Assembly (NCBI GenBank): GCA_030835325.1
Contig: JAURPF010000160.1
Coordinates: 1 to 45,023, forward strand
Direction of reading: 5' to 3'
DNA: 45,023 nt
Source of the DNA: Flavobacteriaceae bacterium
Lineage (GTDB): Bacteria > Bacteroidota > Bacteroidia > Flavobacteriales > Flavobacteriaceae
Positions 1-8,115 of this stretch are shown piece after piece. A model generated the notes under the pieces. The model was not told where the DNA came from and ran no database searches. It saw only the letters and a list, made by a program, of their open reading frames with translations. Position 1 is the first letter of the stretch; the number at the start of each line of letters is the position of its first letter. Position numbers and translations under genes: made by a program.

Positions 1-170
1 TAAACTCCTTTTGTTAATTCTCTTACATTGATGCTGTTAGCAATCATTTTTGATATAACTTTTTTACCTAATAGGTCATAAATAGAGATTTCAACTGTGT
101 TTTTGTTACCCTCTAAAAATAAAATATCTTTTGTTGGATTTAAAGATTCAAACCTATTAAATTTGGTTCT
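1..170 (-). pseudogene. Orphan T9SS type A sorting domain (3' end of a cargo gene, 5' part missing)
   Basis: Read on the minus strand, the frame opens just after a TAG at 171-173 and runs off the left edge. It encodes a typical C-terminal sorting domain of type IX secretion cargo: NPTKDILFLEG, then VEISIYDLLGKKV, then INVRELTKGV. Only the usual last few residues lie outside the window. Such domains normally follow hundreds of residues of a secreted enzyme or adhesin. Here only about ten residues precede NPTKD before the stop, and no start codon is present in the frame. It is therefore most likely the leftover 3' end of a deleted or degraded gene. A frameshift just upstream is possible, but I could not recognise cargo sequence between 171 and 325. 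Confidence 0.6.
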
Positions 171-361
171 CTATATTTTAAAGAGGGATAAATTTGTTTC
201 TAAACTATAGCCTTTTTAACATTTTTAAAGCTATGAAATCCTCAGATTTAAAGTCTGATAAAAACACAAATTTTTAGCATTTTCTTTAACATATCTGTTA
301 AAATTTTATACCTTTTGTAACATTTTTGGATTTTATGTTGCTTAAATTTATAAAAAAAACA
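171..361. other. AT-rich intergenic stretch, no gene seen
   Basis: Between the sorting-domain remnant and the first small membrane gene I see no RNA gene or convincing reading frame. A short inverted repeat (CAGA...TCTG) lies near 245-260. In-frame TTG (326) and ATG (335) codons upstream of the next gene are alternative starts that would extend it by 12 or 9 codons. Confidence 0.4.
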
Positions 362-532
362 ATGAGAGATTTTATTGAAACCTATTATCCAATTATACTG
401 GCATTCATTTCATTTTTGATGTCTGTTACACTTTGGTTCACTGGAAATCAACTAGAGGGGATTTTTGTAGGAATTTGGGTTCCGTCAATTTTATCGCTTT
501 CCATTGCCATTAGACAAAGAAGAAAAAAATGA
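362..532 (+). CDS. Small two-helix membrane protein, unknown function
   Basis: This 56-residue protein begins MRDFIETYYP and has two hydrophobic stretches (about residues 8-24 and 29-47), ending in a basic tail (RQRRKK), so it is probably an inner-membrane protein. I chose the ATG at 362 because it follows an A-rich stretch as is usual in this phylum; in-frame TTG 326 and ATG 335 are alternatives. Its stop overlaps the next start by 4 bases (ATGA), so the two are probably co-translated. I do not recognise the family. The overlap and coherent hydrophobic pattern argue that it is a real gene. Confidence 0.6.
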   Translation: MRDFIETYYPIILAFISFLMSVTLWFTGNQLEGIFVGIWVPSILSLSIAIRQRRKK

Positions 533-714
533 ATTTACTTATATTTATTTTCGGGTTTATCATATTTATAGTGTATGTCTATTTTTTGTTAACGATTATT
601 TCGCGACAACACAAAATACAACGGGATGAACATCAAAATGCATACGACACGATTGATATGGATGGCATCGGGAATCAAGGCAGGTTTCCTATTAATAACT
701 CTAAGGAAAAATAA
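529..714 (+). CDS. Small single-pass membrane protein, unknown function
   Basis: This 61-residue protein has one long N-terminal hydrophobic helix (about residues 2-24, LLIFIFGFIIFIVYVYFLL) followed by a charged, hydrophilic tail rich in D, E, N, Q and K. It probably sits in the inner membrane with a short soluble tail. The start codon overlaps the stop of the preceding membrane gene in an ATGA arrangement, which implies translational coupling and a shared role. I do not recognise a family. It could be an accessory subunit of a transporter encoded elsewhere, but nothing in the window shows that. Confidence 0.6.
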   Translation: MNLLIFIFGFIIFIVYVYFLLTIISRQHKIQRDEHQNAYDTIDMDGIGNQGRFPINNSKEK

Positions 715-784
715 AGCTGAAACTACATACCAATGCAAGGATAAACCTGCGGTTGATTATAAATCTAGAGTTGATTGATTGGAT

Positions 785-1123
785 TTAAACCAACGAATTG
801 TAAAGAATTATAAAATTTAGTGCAGTGTATAAAATGGCTGGAAACATCTGAATGATGCTGTCCTTTATTTTAATTCTGACAAAAACAGCAGTAACCATCA
901 TAAAAGTTAATAAAAAAGACGCCACTGAAAGCAAGATGGGATAGAGGATGCCAACGAGTAAGCCAATTGCTCCTAATAGTTGCAAGCAACCGAGCAAAAT
1001 CCGTTGGTTTTTATAGCCCCAACGCGCATATTCGGAGAGCATTCGCTTTGAAAAAAAAGAGCTTATCCCATAAAAAATAAACGAAATCGCCGAAAACAAA
1101 AGGATAAGTAAGTTTAAATCCAT
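785..1123 (-). CDS. DoxX-like family membrane protein (second of a tandem pair)
   Basis: This 112-residue integral membrane protein has four hydrophobic segments (about 5-25, 43-63, 66-86 and 93-111). The pattern LLGAIGLLVGILYP followed by a third helix and a short basic loop (RIKIKD) fits the DoxX-like family, found in many bacteria and mostly of unknown biochemical role. It starts 3 bp after the stop of the other DoxX-like gene and aligns with it across helices 2-4 (GILYP/GIWYP, then MMVTAVF/LMVSAQY), so the two look like products of an old tandem duplication and may form a heterodimer. Function is otherwise inferred from family only. Confidence 0.7.
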   Translation of the reverse strand: MDLNLLILLFSAISFIFYGISSFFSKRMLSEYARWGYKNQRILLGCLQLLGAIGLLVGILYPILLSVASFLLTFMMVTAVFVRIKIKDSIIQMFPAILYTALNFIILYNSLV

Positions 1124-1126
1124 TCT

Positions 1127-1471
1127 CTATAATAATCCATAATTAAAGGCAGCAATAAATAAGCATAGGATTAAGAGAACAAAAGAGGGAATGAATTTTA
1201 CAAAAGGGTTTTTTACTTTTAAATGAAAATATTGAGCGCTTACCATTAAAAATGCCATTAAAAGCGATGCAGGAACTAAAAATTCTGGATACCAAATCCC
1301 TAAAATCAGAACCGTTGCCAACGCAATTTTTGAAGCACCAACGGCATTTCTTACCAAACTAGACAAATCATATTGTTTAAATTCTAAAACAATATTATCA
1401 TATCTAAAAACCCACACAATAATTACAGATATTGAAACAATAAGCTGTGCTACAATTGAAAAAATTTCCAT
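1127..1471 (-). CDS. DoxX-like family membrane protein (first of a tandem pair)
   Basis: This 114-residue protein has four predicted membrane helices (about 4-21, 46-62, 66-85 and 93-112). The ALATVLILGIWYP motif and the following PASLLMAFLMVSAQYFHLKVK segment match the DoxX-like fold. It precedes its paralogue by 3 bp on the same strand, forming a two-gene unit. No cofactor-binding residues are obvious. DoxX relatives have been linked to quinone or thiosulfate chemistry, but this short class is mostly uncharacterised. Confidence 0.7.
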   Translation of the reverse strand: MEIFSIVAQLIVSISVIIVWVFRYDNIVLEFKQYDLSSLVRNAVGASKIALATVLILGIWYPEFLVPASLLMAFLMVSAQYFHLKVKNPFVKFIPSFVLLILCLFIAAFNYGLL

Positions 1472-1612
1472 AAATGTTCATTTTAATATTATGTTTTAAA
1501 TGTATGAATAAAATATTAAACAACTGCAATCATAAAAATGTGTATGCTATAAATCTAACCAAAAATCAACTAAATTGATGGCTATTCAGCTTACTAGACC
1601 TGAATACTAGAG
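1472..1612. other. Intergenic stretch, nothing recognised
   Basis: AT-rich sequence upstream of the DoxX-like pair. No reading frame, RNA gene or strong inverted repeat was seen. It probably contains the promoter of the DoxX-like pair, but no clear TAnnTTTG box was found. Confidence 0.3.
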
Positions 1613-1890
1613 TTATTCAGTTTCTATATATGCTTCTATAAACGATGAAATCTTTGAGGTGGTATCTAACAAATTTGAGCCGTCCCAGACATGACCTTCG
1701 ACTGGATAAAAGTGAAACTCATGTGTGACTCTTAGTGTCGTAAGCTGTGCATCCATGTCTACGCCTTGTGAGGTTGGAATTAAGGGATCCATGCCGCCAT
1801 AAAACAGCTAAGTTGGTGGACAAGTTGCGGTATCTATATGGTAAGGACTCGCATATTCTAAATATAAAAAGTTAAAAGGAAAAATTGCTT
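1613..1890 (-). pseudogene. Decayed alpha/beta-hydrolase (esterase/dienelactone-hydrolase-like) C-terminal fragment
   Basis: Minus-strand translation gives FPFNFLYLEYASPYHID, then CPPT, a TAG stop (codon at 1808-1810), and LFYGGMDPLIPTSQGVDM. It continues with LTTLRVTHEFHFYPVEGHVW to a TAA at 1613-1615. This is the C-terminal half of a secreted-esterase-type alpha/beta hydrolase. GGMDPLIP carries the acid Asp and EGHVWDG the catalytic His, but the nucleophile-elbow half is missing. The internal stop sits where functional relatives have a hydrophobic residue in PPTLLFYGG. The frame can be followed to about 1890, but beyond about 1857 the match is weak. No intact start exists, so I call it a pseudogene. 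Confidence 0.7.
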
Positions 1891-2078
1891 TGTTTTGTTC
1901 TTTTTTGTGAATTTTCTTTATTATTTCAAATAAAAATAGTGCAGTGCAACAACATATTTCTCTCTGAAAAACAAAAATATATTGATATTTAACACAAAAA
2001 ACCTTGTGGTTTCTAAAAAAACATTATAAATTGTAATAAACATCAATTTAATTATGCCCCTTTTTAGCTTAAACCCTT
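1891..2078. other. AT-rich intergenic stretch upstream of a membrane-protein gene
   Basis: No gene is recognised. A small hairpin (AACC-TTGT-GGTT) near 2000-2011 is too weak to call as a terminator. Confidence 0.3.
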
Positions 2079-2510
2079 ATGAATCCAATCCTAGAAGTTG
2101 TAGTTAATATTTTTGGTTCAATTTTTATCTTACTCACAGCTTATGGAGCGATAAAACAAAAAAGAGACATATTTCTTTTTGGAATTTGTTTTTTTTCCAT
2201 AGTTTCAGTAATCAGTGAATTAATAGCGTATGCACAAGATGATAATGTATTACATTTGTTTATCATCATAATATTTTTGGGGCAAGTGATTGTCACGCTT
2301 CCAATAAACACTCGTTTCGACGAGAAAAACAAGGCTGCAACAGCTCTGAGCAATAGAATTGGATGTGCTTTTTTAGTTATTAATCTGTTCCAAGGAGCTC
2401 TGATTTTAAACAACTATATTGATGTACCTCATCAATTTGGCTTTATGCATTTAGTAATTGCCTTAATTATGCTTTATACTGTTTTAAGACCGGGAAAAGA
2501 TGAAATCTGA
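2079..2510 (+). CDS. Four-helix membrane protein, unknown function
   Basis: This 143-residue protein has about four or five hydrophobic segments (5-23, 30-51, 58-76, 92-109 and 117-136) joined by short loops and ending in a charged tail (RPGKDEI). No catalytic or metal-binding motif was seen and I do not recognise the family. It stands alone on the plus strand and ends just before a bidirectional terminator shared with the convergent small gene. An antisense open frame inside it is less hydrophobic and lacks support. Confidence 0.65.
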   Translation: MNPILEVVVNIFGSIFILLTAYGAIKQKRDIFLFGICFFSIVSVISELIAYAQDDNVLHLFIIIIFLGQVIVTLPINTRFDEKNKAATALSNRIGCAFLVINLFQGALILNNYIDVPHQFGFMHLVIALIMLYTVLRPGKDEI

Positions 2511-2527
2511 ATCTAATATTATAAGCA

Positions 2528-2562
2528 CAAAAAAACCCACTCATTAAGAGTAGGCTTTTTTT
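2528..2562. terminator. Bidirectional intrinsic terminator
   Basis: A-run, then CCACTC-ATTAA-GAGTAGG (one bulged A), then an eight-T run. It lies between two convergent genes ending at 2510 (plus) and 2580 (minus) and can serve both strands. Confidence 0.65.
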
Positions 2563-2579
2563 TGATAAGATTAAAAAAC

Positions 2580-2774
2580 TTAGGCCTTTTTTACAAAAGG
2601 TAGTCCTGTTTTTTCGTTTTCTACAATCTTTTTTCCAGCAGGAAGGTCGCATGAATTACTACGCTCGTCTTTTGCGAAATAATAGATAGTTTGCTCTCTA
2701 CCACCTTTAAGAATTACATCTTTAGTGTGTAAAAAATACGTCTTTCCTTTGCTATTTTTGAATGAATATCCCAT
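2580..2774 (-). CDS. Small conserved protein, probable cytosolic, unknown function
   Basis: This 64-residue hydrophilic protein begins MGYSFKNSKGKTYFLHTKDV and has a compact pattern of aromatic and glycine residues (GGREQTIYYFAKD, then LPAGKKIVENEKTGLPFVKK). I have an impression of similar short proteins in other bacteria but know of no function. The even spacing of short beta-like segments suggests a small beta-sheet domain. The 64-codon frame on the minus strand has a clean ATG and ends at the terminator shared with the convergent gene. The single Cys (residue 42) is not part of a motif. Confidence 0.7.
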   Translation of the reverse strand: MGYSFKNSKGKTYFLHTKDVILKGGREQTIYYFAKDERSNSCDLPAGKKIVENEKTGLPFVKKA

Positions 2775-2860
2775 AATATATATTTATTTTAGTCCAAATT
2801 ACAAAAATTAGTTTGTTCTTTCCAAAAAAAATATCAGATAAATGCTCTTTTTTTTAAGAA

Positions 2861-3712
2861 CTAGTACAAATTGTTAATAAAGTGTGTGATTTTTGAGTGA
2901 ATCTGCTGTAAATACAGGGGTAATTCACTAAAATTCCAAGGATGATGACTTCCAAATACATGGTTCGCACCCTCTAATATAACCAGCTGCGCCTCTGGAT
3001 GCCATTTATACAGTGCGAAAGCTTCTTTTAGATCCACACTTGTGTCTGCATCTCCATGAATAATTAAATGAGGTATTTTTAAACTTTTAGCAGAAAGCTG
3101 AATCGTAAGTCTTGTCTCATTCGCCATAAAATCTTCATAGAACTGATAATAATGTGGCATTTGTTGTTTGGTACGCCCATTCATAACAAAACGTACACCT
3201 GTCGATTTCCAAGCATCAAGATTCGATCCTTTTGGGAATCTAGATTTAAAGTCCGAAACTCCAGCGAGACTTACAAGTTTTTTAATACGCGAATCCTCTG
3301 CTGCTTTTAGAGTGACAATTCCACCACCGCGACTGTGACCTACTAAGATAATGTTAGACACATCAATATTAGGGTGTTTCGCATAGGTTGTTTCAACCCA
3401 ATCCAATACTTGATTCAAATCTTCTAATTCCTTAGTATAGTTATTGTGCCCAAAAGCTTCAAGGTCTGGGAAATCAATTGGCTGATCAATAGTTCCGCCA
3501 TTATGAGAAAAATTAAATTTCAGCACTGCAATCCCCGATGCTGCAAACGTCTTTGCAAATAAATTCCAAGCCCCCCAATCTTTAAAACCTTTATAGCCAT
3601 GGCAAAAAATGAGTAATGGCGCATGCACTGCAGTGTTATTATAAAAGACATCTAGTAGAATCGGCAATCGATCCGAGCATTTAATGACTATGTTTATTTC
3701 TTCAACGATCAT
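2861..3712 (-). CDS. Alpha/beta hydrolase family protein (BAAT/dienelactone-hydrolase-like)
   Basis: A 283-residue cytosolic serine hydrolase. The oxyanion-hole strand LLIFCHGYKGF is at 33-43, the nucleophile elbow GHSRGG at 125-130 (Ser127), the acid in HGDADTSV (Asp223) and the catalytic His in EGANHVFG (His251). The triad is complete and the length is normal. There is no signal peptide. The family cleaves ester, thioester or amide bonds; the substrate cannot be told from sequence. The start codon directly abuts the stop of the upstream AddB-like nuclease gene with no gap, so the two are probably one transcript. That may be a positional rather than functional link. Confidence 0.85.
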   Translation of the reverse strand: MIVEEINIVIKCSDRLPILLDVFYNNTAVHAPLLIFCHGYKGFKDWGAWNLFAKTFAASGIAVLKFNFSHNGGTIDQPIDFPDLEAFGHNNYTKELEDLNQVLDWVETTYAKHPNIDVSNIILVGHSRGGGIVTLKAAEDSRIKKLVSLAGVSDFKSRFPKGSNLDAWKSTGVRFVMNGRTKQQMPHYYQFYEDFMANETRLTIQLSAKSLKIPHLIIHGDADTSVDLKEAFALYKWHPEAQLVILEGANHVFGSHHPWNFSELPLYLQQIHSKITHFINNLY

Positions 3713-6469
3713 CTAAACCTCTTTTTCGGTAATATCAATATCTGGATTAAAAAGCTCAAGAATGAGTTTTTTGAGTTCGTTCTCATAACGAGCCAAAAGA
3801 TCCGAAGACAGTACAGTTGTTTTTTGAGCATACGCTCCTGGCTTGTCTTTCTTGGCAAACTTCAGCAATCCTGATTTTAGGTTTTTAAAAGAAATGATTC
3901 CCGCTTCTACAGGTGTGGTAAAAGGCATTTGGGCATTTAACATATACGCATAGGTCATGATTTGAAAACTTTTACTGTGTGCGTCATAATCTTTTGTAAT
4001 GTCATCCCAATTTACCAATTCCAATTCAGATTGAGATACCTGCGAGGTTTTATAATCAATAATTCTGCGAGTGCCATTGCACCTATCTATGCGATCAATG
4101 GTTCCAATCAATTGAATCGGAGTCTGAAGTTCCGGAATATCAATGGCAACGGCCATTTTGGACTCAACAGCTTCAATTATAATTTCATCGCCATTATTTA
4201 TACATGCCAATTCATAGGATAAAAAATTTGAAATATAGCGTTTGGCAATTTCAAAACTGATAAGATTAAGTCCCTGAGAGATATCCCCTTGCTTATAAAT
4301 CTCATTAAAATAATAGGCTACTTTCTTGTCAATTTTGGGTTTTAGTTCTGTAAGCATTGACTGCTGCAATACCTTACCAATGAAAGGCTTGTAAAAAGCT
4401 TCCAAGGTATTATGGATAATACTTCCAAATGTATTTGCAGCAACCGCTTCTTCTAGGATTATATCATCCTTAACACCCAGTAGTTTCTGATTATAAAAAT
4501 CAATTGGATTCCGAATGTATAGACTCAATGATGAAGGGGAAAACCCTTTAGCCGCTACACTTTTGAGTTTTGAAATGATTTCAGGAGTCTTCTCTACAGT
4601 TACTACTTGTGGGGTGATTTGTGGCGTTTCTGGAATTACTATTTTATGATCTAAAGCATGATGTGCTTCAAATTCTAGTTGGGTTATAAAACGACTGCGT
4701 TCACCTCCACTTAGCACATCAGGTTCGGTGTTATAAATAATATGCGCATTCTTAGCGCGTTGAAGCAATCGATAAAAATGATAGGTATAAACAGCATCTT
4801 TTTCTTTGTAGGTAGGAAGCCCGTTTTCAATTTTAACATCAAAGGGGATGAATGAATTATTTGTTTTACCCGCCGGTAAAACCCCTTCATTTACAGAGAC
4901 AATTATCACCGTTTCAAAATCTAAAACACGAGACTCTAACATTCCCATGATCTGTAATCCTTTTAATGGCTGTCCTTTAAAATCCAAGTTTTCAAGACTT
5001 AATAATTCTTTATAAATACTTTGTAAAACTTTGATATTTGTGATGTAGCTATAGCGTGTATTGAGGCGTTGGAGATGGTTGAAAATTTCAGAGAACCGAT
5101 ATAAATATTCTAACGCTAAGAGATGCTTGTTTTTAGATTTATTATAATGGTCTTTAAGTTTAAAAATGAGAGATAAAACACTTTCAATTGCATTCTTAGG
5201 TTGGTCGTTCCAAGTCTCAAACAAAAGTTCTAAATTTTCTTTATGATCGGGAGCAATGGCAATGATTTGATCTTTAGAGAGGCTTATTAGATTTTGCTGC
5301 TTGATTGTCGTCATGATTAATTGAGCAGCATCTTGATCTTGAGTTTGAAACAAGGGGCGCACAAATTGATGTGATAATACACCTATCACATCTTGATAAT
5401 AATATAAGGTAACGGGCTCTTTATGAAGTTGGAACCATTGATCGATAAAGGCTGAAAAAGGAATTTGCTTTAAAGGCAATCCCATAGTAATATTGATATG
5501 TTCTATAGAGCTTGGTATTGAATTTAATATCGGAATTAGTAGCTCTTCATTTCCTAAAACTAGGGCAGTGTTTTGAAGTTTGTTTTCTGTGTGTAATTGC
5601 TGTAATAATGCCCCTACATACTTAACTTGACCTATGTTTTTTGGAGTTCCAATGACAGAGATGTTTTTGGGTTTGGTATAATAATTAGAACCCCACTTAA
5701 TAGGTTTTGATTTAAAATGGCTCCAACTTTTTTGATGTTGTCTTATAAAATAGCCTGCATCGTGTTGAGGAGAGTCTAGAAATATTTGATCAATATCCCA
5801 ATAAATTTTTGCCTTTTCTTGTTGTAACAACTCCTGAATAATCGTTGACTCAGAAGCATTCAAAGCATTAAATCCCAAAAAGACATGCGAATTCTCTTGA
5901 TGGTTTTGAATGTAGAGTTCTAAATTTTCTACGGCCTCCCTATAAATCAATCCTTGATACCCCACTCCTTTTTGTAGAAGGTGCTCTGTAAATCTATTAT
6001 AATAGGTCTGTACCTTTTTCCAAAAAGATAAATAGCCTTTGATCAGAGGTGTGGTGTTTGGTTCTAAAGACCAGTGGTTGATTTCTTGAATTGCGGACAG
6101 GTATTCAAAAATTTGATTCTGGGGTATTAGATAGCGATCAATTTCATTAAAATCTTGAAGAACAACAGGAGCCCATTTTGAAAAACTATCAAATGAATCT
6201 CTTTCATTTGGTGGGGTGCACTCTAAATAAACCTCATAAAACTCAAAGATTAGTTCGGTGTTACTAAGAAGTCTCAATTGAGATAATTCCTCTATAAACG
6301 TTTCAATAGCAATTATTTGAGGTAAAAAACTTGTTGTTTTGTTTAATTTAGACCATTCCATCTTAAGAAATATCCCAGCCCGTTTGTTAGGAAGAATGAG
6401 GCTGAGTTTGGAAACATCCTTCGAATGGATATCCAAATCATTTAGGACGTCATAAATAAAACTTGTCAT
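3713..6469 (-). CDS. AddB-like PD-(D/E)XK nuclease, helicase-nuclease subunit
   Basis: This 918-residue protein resembles AddB, the partner of the AddA helicase in RecBCD-like double-strand break repair. The N-terminal helicase-like half begins LSLILPNKRAGIFL (23-35), where a P-loop would be expected, but the usual GxxxxGKT is not present, so ATP hydrolysis here is doubtful. The C-terminal nuclease domain (about 645-918) has an H-containing first motif (GSIIHNTLEAF), Asp792 (GTIDRID), the core IIDYKT with Asp805 and Lys807, and QxxxY at Gln836/Tyr840. Few cysteines are present, so the iron-sulfur staple of Bacillus AddB seems absent. Its helicase partner lies upstream beyond the OmpA gene. 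Confidence 0.85.
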   Translation of the reverse strand: MTSFIYDVLNDLDIHSKDVSKLSLILPNKRAGIFLKMEWSKLNKTTSFLPQIIAIETFIEELSQLRLLSNTELIFEFYEVYLECTPPNERDSFDSFSKWAPVVLQDFNEIDRYLIPQNQIFEYLSAIQEINHWSLEPNTTPLIKGYLSFWKKVQTYYNRFTEHLLQKGVGYQGLIYREAVENLELYIQNHQENSHVFLGFNALNASESTIIQELLQQEKAKIYWDIDQIFLDSPQHDAGYFIRQHQKSWSHFKSKPIKWGSNYYTKPKNISVIGTPKNIGQVKYVGALLQQLHTENKLQNTALVLGNEELLIPILNSIPSSIEHINITMGLPLKQIPFSAFIDQWFQLHKEPVTLYYYQDVIGVLSHQFVRPLFQTQDQDAAQLIMTTIKQQNLISLSKDQIIAIAPDHKENLELLFETWNDQPKNAIESVLSLIFKLKDHYNKSKNKHLLALEYLYRFSEIFNHLQRLNTRYSYITNIKVLQSIYKELLSLENLDFKGQPLKGLQIMGMLESRVLDFETVIIVSVNEGVLPAGKTNNSFIPFDVKIENGLPTYKEKDAVYTYHFYRLLQRAKNAHIIYNTEPDVLSGGERSRFITQLEFEAHHALDHKIVIPETPQITPQVVTVEKTPEIISKLKSVAAKGFSPSSLSLYIRNPIDFYNQKLLGVKDDIILEEAVAANTFGSIIHNTLEAFYKPFIGKVLQQSMLTELKPKIDKKVAYYFNEIYKQGDISQGLNLISFEIAKRYISNFLSYELACINNGDEIIIEAVESKMAVAIDIPELQTPIQLIGTIDRIDRCNGTRRIIDYKTSQVSQSELELVNWDDITKDYDAHSKSFQIMTYAYMLNAQMPFTTPVEAGIISFKNLKSGLLKFAKKDKPGAYAQKTTVLSSDLLARYENELKKLILELFNPDIDITEKEV

Positions 6470-6480
6470 GTTATAAAAAT

Positions 6481-6512
6481 AAAAAAACGCTTCGCAATAG
6501 CGAAGCGTTTTA
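6481..6512 (-). terminator. Intrinsic terminator after the OmpA gene
   Basis: A perfect stem AAACGCTTCGC / GCGAAGCGTTT with an AATA loop, T-rich on both sides. On the minus strand it follows the OmpA stop (6540) and precedes the AddB start (6469), so it should isolate the abundant OmpA transcript from the nuclease gene. Confidence 0.85.
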
Positions 6513-6539
6513 AACTTTTTGTTATGAAATAGTAAAAAA

Positions 6540-7973
6540 CTATTCTGCTAATTTTACTTCTACACGTCTGTTGGCAGATCTTCCTGCTTCAGTCATGTTT
6601 GATTCAATTGGTTTGTCTTCACCATAACCAACCGAAGTTAATCTATCTGCTGCAATACCATTTTCGACTAAATAATCTACAACTTTTTCAGCTCTTCTTT
6701 CTGAAAGTAATTGGTTGAAGTTATTATTAGTACCAGTACTGTCTGTATGACCTTCTACAACAAAGCTAGCTTTTGGATACTCTTTTAAGATAGCAGTAAT
6801 TGCTTTTAGAGTTGGATAAGCATCTGCTTTAAAGCTTGATTTTCCAAGTGTAAAGTTAATGGTTCTAGAGTAGTTGATGAGTTCGTTCTGTTCTTCTTCT
6901 GATGGAAAAACAACTTCAGGACATCCATTGTTTGCAACAGTTCCTGCTTCCGTAGGACAGTTGTCATCTTTGTCTAATACACCATCGCTGTCACCATCTT
7001 TCCAAGGACATCCGTTGTTAGCAACTGGACCTGCCTCATTTGGACATTTATCCTGAGCATTTGCTAAACCATCTGCATCTGCATCTGGACATCCTGCTAA
7101 AGATTTTAAACCTGCTTCATTTGGACATGTGTCGTTGTTGTCAGACACACCGTCTCCGTCTGTATCAGGACATCCATTAAACTCAGCTAAACCAGCTAAT
7201 TCTGGACATGTGTCTTTTGAATCTTCAATACCATCTCCGTCTGTATCAGGACATCCATTAAATTCTTCTAAACCAGGAACTTCTGGACAAAGATCATCTT
7301 TATCATATATGCCGTCACCATCAGTATCAGTTCCTCCAAATTTGAAAGAAACTCCTACAGAATGTTGAAAATGTTTTGTTAAGTAGTCTTTGAAAGAATG
7401 CTTGTATGTTGACTGGGCTGTGATTCCAAAATTATCAGAAAGCCAATACGCCAAACCAACAGTTCCATTTAAAGTTCCAGCTCCAATTAAATCACCAGAA
7501 TCTTTAGAACCAGAGGGTGGGCTATATGGACCTTTTTCTATCCAAGTATATCCACCACCAAACCCAACAAATGGCTCTAGTTTTTTTGTATTTAATAATC
7601 CTGAAAGGCTATATTTTACATTTCCATCAACTGCGTAATACATTAAGTTATTTACAGAAACTGGAGTTCCATCCTCTGTTTGTCCCCATTTATCAAGTCT
7701 GTTGATAGATGCAGAAATACCCACTGAAAAACCATCTTCTATATATTTTTGCAATGAAATTAAAGAGACTGAAGGAAGAATGCTCCAATGATCTTCTACG
7801 TTAAAAAATTCTTGAAAATAGTCTCCTTGTGGTGCGTCTTCACCTACAGGAAACACATCTACAGCATTTACACCAATTGTGATTTGCCATGGATTATTTT
7901 TGTCTTGTGCATTTACATTTCCAAGTGCAAAGACTAGTAATGTTGAGAGAATTAATCTGTTAAGATTTTTCAT
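6540..7973 (-). CDS. OmpA-family outer-membrane protein with TSP3 calcium repeats
   Basis: This 477-residue outer-membrane protein has a signal peptide at 1-22 (cleaved near NVNA|Q). An N-terminal beta-barrel (about 25-213) ends in a typical alternating strand ([11 protein letters not shown]). Five thrombospondin type-3 repeats (216-352) each carry a DxDGDG calcium loop and a CP...GCP cysteine pair. The C-terminal OmpA peptidoglycan-binding domain (362-477) has VEGHTDSTG (Asp411) and [10 protein letters not shown], where the conserved Asp/Arg contact diaminopimelate. It should tether the outer membrane to the cell wall. A near-consensus promoter and a strong terminator make it a single-gene unit sitting between the two halves of the AddAB-like helicase-nuclease. 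Confidence 0.93.
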   Translation of the reverse strand: MKNLNRLILSTLLVFALGNVNAQDKNNPWQITIGVNAVDVFPVGEDAPQGDYFQEFFNVEDHWSILPSVSLISLQKYIEDGFSVGISASINRLDKWGQTEDGTPVSVNNLMYYAVDGNVKYSLSGLLNTKKLEPFVGFGGGYTWIEKGPYSPPSGSKDSGDLIGAGTLNGTVGLAYWLSDNFGITAQSTYKHSFKDYLTKHFQHSVGVSFKFGGTDTDGDGIYDKDDLCPEVPGLEEFNGCPDTDGDGIEDSKDTCPELAGLAEFNGCPDTDGDGVSDNNDTCPNEAGLKSLAGCPDADADGLANAQDKCPNEAGPVANNGCPWKDGDSDGVLDKDDNCPTEAGTVANNGCPEVVFPSEEEQNELINYSRTINFTLGKSSFKADAYPTLKAITAILKEYPKASFVVEGHTDSTGTNNNFNQLLSERRAEKVVDYLVENGIAADRLTSVGYGEDKPIESNMTEAGRSANRRVEVKLAE

Positions 7974-8006
7974 GATTTAATATTTTTATTTTAAATTAGG
8001 TACGTA

Positions 8007-8037
8007 CAAAAGTAAGACGTTAATTTTACAAAACAAA
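8007..8037 (-). promoter_or_regulatory. Consensus Bacteroidetes promoter of the OmpA gene
   Basis: On the minus strand: -33 box TTTG (8034-8037), a 19-bp spacer, and -7 box TACTTTTG (8007-8014, matching TAnnTTTG). It lies about 35 bp upstream of the OmpA start and is the cleanest promoter in the window, fitting a highly expressed outer-membrane protein. Confidence 0.8.
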
Positions 8038-8115
8038 TATTCTACATAAAAAAATCAATATTAATTTCCAAAGAACTACAGATTAATAAAATTTAAATTT
8101 AAAAGCACCTTAAAA

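Noticed and set aside
6917-7330. CRISPR-like regular spacing of similar DNA units
   Set aside because: The units are in-frame codons of TSP3 protein repeats, vary in sequence, and have no unique spacers.
6874-7368. Plus-strand open frames with repeated PSxSxxGHPL patterns opposite the OmpA gene
   Set aside because: They are the antisense of the TSP3 repeats. The periodicity comes from the repeated DxDGDG codons on the other strand and there is no start context or promoter.
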